DNA of 11,090 nucleotides. Origin: Bacteroidia bacterium. Lineage in GTDB: Bacteria; Bacteroidota; Bacteroidia; Bacteroidales; Azobacteroidaceae. Both the position numbers and the translations under genes were made by a program. Shown piece after piece: positions 8,185-11,090 of this stretch (its first letter is position 1; every line of letters begins with the position of its first letter). The notes beneath the pieces are model-generated. The model was not told the DNA's origin. It was given only the letters and a program-made list of their open reading frames with translations, and ran no database searches. Location of the stretch: contig BNXB01000043.1 of assembly GCA_025999255.1 (NCBI GenBank), forward strand, positions 1-11,090, written 5' to 3'.

Positions 8185-8228
8185 TATATTTATATCCTGG
8201 AAAAATATTTTTCCAGGATATAAATATA
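8185..8228. repeat. Perfect 44-bp palindrome in the divergent sulfatase/ABC-ATPase spacer
   Basis: Every base from 8185 pairs with its partner up to 8228, with the centre between 8206 and 8207 and no spacer. Pairing breaks at 8184/8229. The inner half-site reads CCTGGAAAAAT and the outer arm is AT-only apart from that CCTGG. The T-run lies in the centre and none follows the stem on either strand, so it does not look like a rho-independent terminator. It lies 34 bp upstream of the sulfatase ATG and about 130 bp upstream of the ATPase ATG. An operator for a dimeric regulator serving both directions, or a cruciform or hairpin leader element of the sulfatase transcript, are the likeliest roles. 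The rest of the spacer (8151-8357) is very AT-rich and holds no other gene that I can see. Confidence 0.95.
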
Positions 8229-8302
8229 GGCAAATTATGAATATGTTCACTAATTTGACTATAAATTATATCCTTTTCAAATAATATACCCCTAATGCGG
8301 TA

Positions 8303-8333
8303 TTTCAGTTCATGTGAAAGCTATATACTTTTG
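8303..8333 (+). promoter_or_regulatory. Candidate Bacteroidota promoter for the ABC ATPase-sulfite reductase genes
   Basis: TACTTTTG (8326-8333) matches the -7 consensus TAnnTTTG exactly. It is preceded at exactly 19 bases by TTTC (8303-8306), one base off the -33 consensus TTTG. Transcription would start near 8340, 18 bases before the ATG at 8358. This argues that the upstream in-frame ATG at 8295 is not used. Confidence 0.5.
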
Positions 8334-8357
8334 TCCGGAGATTTAAATAAAACTGCT

Positions 8358-9203
8358 ATGTTTGCAACCCCATTTATTTTAAGTAGATTTGCCAATCCGG
8401 TGAATTTTATTAATGAAAAAGTTTTGACCCGGTCGGAAGAAAAAACTTTAGGTTCTGAGATTAAAGTAAACAACCTGAATGTAAGTATCGGTGATAATCA
8501 TATTTTAAAGAACATCGACCTTGAAATCCCGAATAACAAAATAACCTGTATCATCGGACCTTCAGGATGCGGAAAATCTACATTACTTAAGACAATCAAC
8601 CGTTTAATCGACGATAATGATAAGGTAAAAGTAAATGGCGAAATTGTCATTGACGGCGAAAATATTTACGGGAAAAAAGTCGAGGTAACTCATATCCGAA
8701 GGAAGATGGGATTATTGTCCCAGCGTCCTACGCCTCTTCCAATGTCTATTTTCGACAATATTACCTTTGGCTGTAAAATACATGGTATCCGGAATAAAAA
8801 GCAATTGAAACAAATAGTCGAAGATAATTTACGTGCGGCAGGATTATGGGACGAAGTGAAAGACCGGCTCCATACCCCGGCATCCAGTTTGTCGATCGGG
8901 CAACAGCAACGTTTATGTCTGGCTCGCGGACTGGCTATAAAACCCCAATTCATCCTGGGAGATGAGTCCACCTCTGCTTTAGACCCGATATCAAGCCGTC
9001 ATATTGAAGATTTATTTGTAAAATTGAAAGAACACTATGGAGTGGTTTTGGTTACACATACACTACGTCAAGCGCTAAGGATAGCGGATCACGTTATATT
9101 TATCTATCTGGGAGAAGTCATAGAAAGCGGTTCTGCAAAAGAATTATTTAATAACCCCAAACACGAATTAACTAAACAATACTTGTCCGGAGTATTCAGC
9201 TAA
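8358..9203 (+). CDS. PstB-like ABC transporter ATP-binding protein, probable anion (sulfate?) importer subunit
   Basis: This is a cytosolic ATPase of an ABC importer, closest in pattern to PstB (phosphate). Counting from the ATG at 8358 (281 residues): Walker A GPSGCGKST (67-75), Q-loop SQRP (121-124) followed by the PstB-like PLPMSIFDNITFG, signature LSIGQQQRLCLAR (178-190), Walker B FILGDES (198-204), D-loop SALDP and H-loop His224. Compared with PstB, the signature has Ile where LSGGQ has Gly, and Walker B ends DES instead of DEP; the catalytic Glu203 is kept. A 35-residue N-terminal extension precedes the core. An in-frame ATG at 8295 would give 302 residues, but the promoter match lies inside that extension, so 8358 is preferred. 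No permease or binding-protein gene is visible and the next gene is a sulfite reductase homologue. Sulfate or sulfonate uptake is therefore more likely than phosphate, but this is inferred from context only. Confidence 0.9.
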   Translation: MFATPFILSRFANPVNFINEKVLTRSEEKTLGSEIKVNNLNVSIGDNHILKNIDLEIPNNKITCIIGPSGCGKSTLLKTINRLIDDNDKVKVNGEIVIDGENIYGKKVEVTHIRRKMGLLSQRPTPLPMSIFDNITFGCKIHGIRNKKQLKQIVEDNLRAAGLWDEVKDRLHTPASSLSIGQQQRLCLARGLAIKPQFILGDESTSALDPISSRHIEDLFVKLKEHYGVVLVTHTLRQALRIADHVIFIYLGEVIESGSAKELFNNPKHELTKQYLSGVFS

Positions 9204-9245
9204 GTATTAAGCACTACTATTATTTGTAATGAAATCTGTATTTTA

Positions 9246-11090
9246 ATGTATAAGTTACCCGAAACATTAGAAAATGATATTGCCACCTTTGCTTCTTTGG
9301 CAAAAGGTTATCAGGAAAAAAAAGTTGAAGTTGTTCAATTTAAGGCATTTCGCGTGCCCATGGGAATATATGAACAACGGCAGAACGAAGTTTATATGTC
9401 CCGTGTCAGGACAACAGGAGGAGTGATTTACCCCTCTATGTTTTTAAGCCTGATAAATATCGCCGGAAAATATAAATCAAACCTGTTGCACATTACTACG
9501 CGCCAGGAAATACAAGTACAAAATCTGGAACTCAATACTATCGAGCCACTTCTTTCCGAATTGAAAGAAGTGGGACTCAGCACTAAAGGAGGCGGAGGAA
9601 ATACGGTTCGTAATATCCTGGTTTCGGAAGATAGCGGTTTATCAAAAGACGAAGTTTTCGATACGACTCCTTATGCAATGGCGTTGACAACGAAATTGAT
9701 TGCCGAGCAGGATTCGTATCTGCTTCCCCGTAAAATGAAAATTGCATTTTCGTCAGACGACAAAAGGATTGGATATGCTGCGGTCAATGATATAGGCTTT
9801 GTCGCCAAAATAAAAAACGGAGAGAAAGGATTCCTGGTTTATGCGGGCGGAGGTGCAGGAGCCAAGCCTACCGTAGGTTGGGTTTTATTTGACTTTATCC
9901 CGGAAAATGAGCTTTTTATTGTAGCTGAAGCTCTTAAAAGATTTTTCTCCGAACATGGAAACAGGAAAAACAGGAACAAAGCGCGACTTCGTTTTGTATT
10001 CTACAAGTTGGGTGAAGAGGAAACAATCCGTTTGATTACCGAATATTACAACGAATCGAAAAAGGAAGTTACACCTTTTGTTCCGGACAACACAGAAAAT
10101 GAGCGGCCTGCATATTCATATGATCCGGCTACCCGGATTGTGACCGATGCAGTAAGCTACAACTTATGGAAAAACAGATACGTTACGCCTCAAAAGCAAG
10201 AAGGGTACAATAGTATTTTATTTCCTGTATTGTTAGGAAATATACCCTTAAATAATGATCGTTACCTGTCAGGATTCCGGAAATTGTTGAGATTTATCCA
10301 TCAGTTCGGAAATCATACCATACGTTTCACAACGACCCAGAACATTTGTTTACGTAACATCCCTGACATCGCTCTGCCGGAGTTATATTCAATAATCCGG
10401 GAAATTAATCCCGAATCGGATGCTCCTGTCTTAATAAATAATATTGTATCGTGTACCGGAGCCGATACCTGCCGTTTGGGTATAGGTTTGTCAAAAGGAT
10501 TGGCGACAGCCATACGCGAGGAATTGCAAAAAAGCAGTTTTAATCTGGACACTCTGAATCCGGTAAGGATACATATCTCAGGATGTCCGAATTCCTGTGG
10601 GCAGCAACTTTGGGCGGATATCGGTTTTGCGGGAAAAGTATTGCGCAACGAGCGTATATATCCCGGTTATCAGGTTTATCTGGCTGCCGGCAGAGATGTA
10701 TCACCCCAATTAGCGGAATCCGTAGGAAATGTAAGTTCGAAGGATGCTCCCCAATTTGTACGGCGGTTATTGGAGTCCTATTTACAGGTGGAGAATAACT
10801 ATCCTTCATTAACCGACTATCTGCAAAACGAAGGAAGAGTATTTGCCCGGCAACTGATAGAAGAGTATAAAAACATACCGCTTTTTGCCGATGATAAGAA
10901 CTATTATTTCGATTGGGGCGCCGAAACTATATTCAGTATTGTGGAAAGAGGTGCGGCGGAATGTTCTGCGGGGCTTTTCGATATGATAGATCTGGATTTA
11001 AATTTTATAAAGCATCACCGGTTGGCATTAGAAACCGAAACAGATACTGAAAAAAGGAATAACTTGCTGTATGACATTATCTATTCCTCA
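9246..11090 (+). CDS. Siroheme/4Fe-4S sulfite (or nitrite) reductase with a C-terminal extension, 3' end cut by window edge
   Basis: This is an assimilatory-type reductase, expected to reduce sulfite to sulfide with six electrons in the cytosol. It reads without a stop from the ATG at 9246 through 615 codons to the window edge. It has two ferredoxin-like half-domains and the siroheme-cluster motif C403-x5-C409 (SCTGADTC) and C447-x3-C451 (SGCPNSCGQQ). The anion-binding basic residues of E. coli SiR (Arg83, Arg153, Lys215, Lys217) have apparent counterparts in TTRQ (R86), TVRN (R122) and PRKMK (K163, K165). Lys in the last position favours sulfite, as nitrite reductases have Asn there. The reductase core seems to end near residue 520-545. 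The following part, including a Lys/Glu-rich stretch after GLFDMIDLDLNFI, looks helical and is not part of the usual fold; a HEPN-like domain is possible but unproven. It follows the ATPase stop by 42 bp, presumably in one operon. Confidence 0.9.
   Translation, partial: MYKLPETLENDIATFASLAKGYQEKKVEVVQFKAFRVPMGIYEQRQNEVYMSRVRTTGGVIYPSMFLSLINIAGKYKSNLLHITTRQEIQVQNLELNTIEPLLSELKEVGLSTKGGGGNTVRNILVSEDSGLSKDEVFDTTPYAMALTTKLIAEQDSYLLPRKMKIAFSSDDKRIGYAAVNDIGFVAKIKNGEKGFLVYAGGGAGAKPTVGWVLFDFIPENELFIVAEALKRFFSEHGNRKNRNKARLRFVFYKLGEEETIRLITEYYNESKKEVTPFVPDNTENERPAYSYDPATRIVTDAVSYNLWKNRYVTPQKQEGYNSILFPVLLGNIPLNNDRYLSGFRKLLRFIHQFGNHTIRFTTTQNICLRNIPDIALPELYSIIREINPESDAPVLINNIVSCTGADTCRLGIGLSKGLATAIREELQKSSFNLDTLNPVRIHISGCPNSCGQQLWADIGFAGKVLRNERIYPGYQVYLAAGRDVSPQLAESVGNVSSKDAPQFVRRLLESYLQVENNYPSLTDYLQNEGRVFARQLIEEYKNIPLFADDKNYYFDWGAETIFSIVERGAAECSAGLFDMIDLDLNFIKHHRLALETETDTEKRNNLLYDIIYSS

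Noticed and set aside
8185..8228. The long palindrome as a bidirectional rho-independent terminator
   Set aside because: The T and A runs are in the centre of the inverted repeat, no T-run follows the stem on either strand, and the flanking genes point away from each other.
8358..9203. Calling the ATPase pstB of a phosphate transporter
   Set aside because: The sequence is PstB-like, but no pstS, pstC, pstA or phoU is nearby, two signature sites differ, and the neighbour is a sulfite reductase.
9229..9246. Five-codon frame (MKSVF) whose stop overlaps the reductase ATG as TAATG
   Set aside because: Short frames of this size arise by chance in AT-rich DNA and there is no ribosome-binding or leader-peptide pattern to support it.
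10313..10809. Minus-strand open frames inside the reductase gene
   Set aside because: They lie antisense to well conserved reductase sequence including the cluster cysteines and encode no recognisable protein.

Overview
The window looks like chromosomal DNA of a member of the Bacteroidota, most likely order Bacteroidales. The evidence is the AT-rich intergenic DNA, starts without strong Shine-Dalgarno sequences, promoter matches of the Bacteroidota type (TTTG / TAnnTTTG), a close relative of the Porphyromonas gingivalis prolyl tripeptidyl peptidase, and a serine-type sulfatase of the kind abundant in Bacteroides. Genus cannot be decided from the sequence. No rRNA, tRNA, CRISPR array, transposase or phage gene was seen.

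Left part (1-6439, all minus strand, read right to left): a compact housekeeping run of argB (acetyl/succinylglutamate kinase), a NimA-like FMN-binding PPOX protein, an RlmL-type THUMP rRNA methyltransferase, a secreted S9 prolyl tripeptidyl peptidase, purD (GAR synthetase) and the start of a polytopic membrane protein cut by the window edge. Gaps are 28, 23, -4 (ATGA overlap), 72 and 24 bp, so a single transcription unit from a promoter in front of argB is plausible. The products do not form one pathway.

Middle part (6440-8150): a 214-bp spacer holding a pair of imperfect GC-rich palindromes that resemble a decayed REP-type element, then a secreted serine-type sulfatase gene, also on the minus strand.

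Right part (8151-11090): a 207-bp divergent spacer with a perfect 44-bp palindrome, then a plus-strand pair: a PstB-like ABC ATPase with non-standard signature and Walker B residues and no permease gene beside it, followed 42 bp later by a siroheme/4Fe-4S sulfite reductase-like protein. The latter is open for 615 codons and still running at the edge, with an extra helical C-terminal region beyond the reductase core. My reading, which is inference, is that the right part is a sulfur-assimilation locus (anion import plus sulfite reduction) facing a sulfatase across a palindromic control element. This is the most interesting part of the window.
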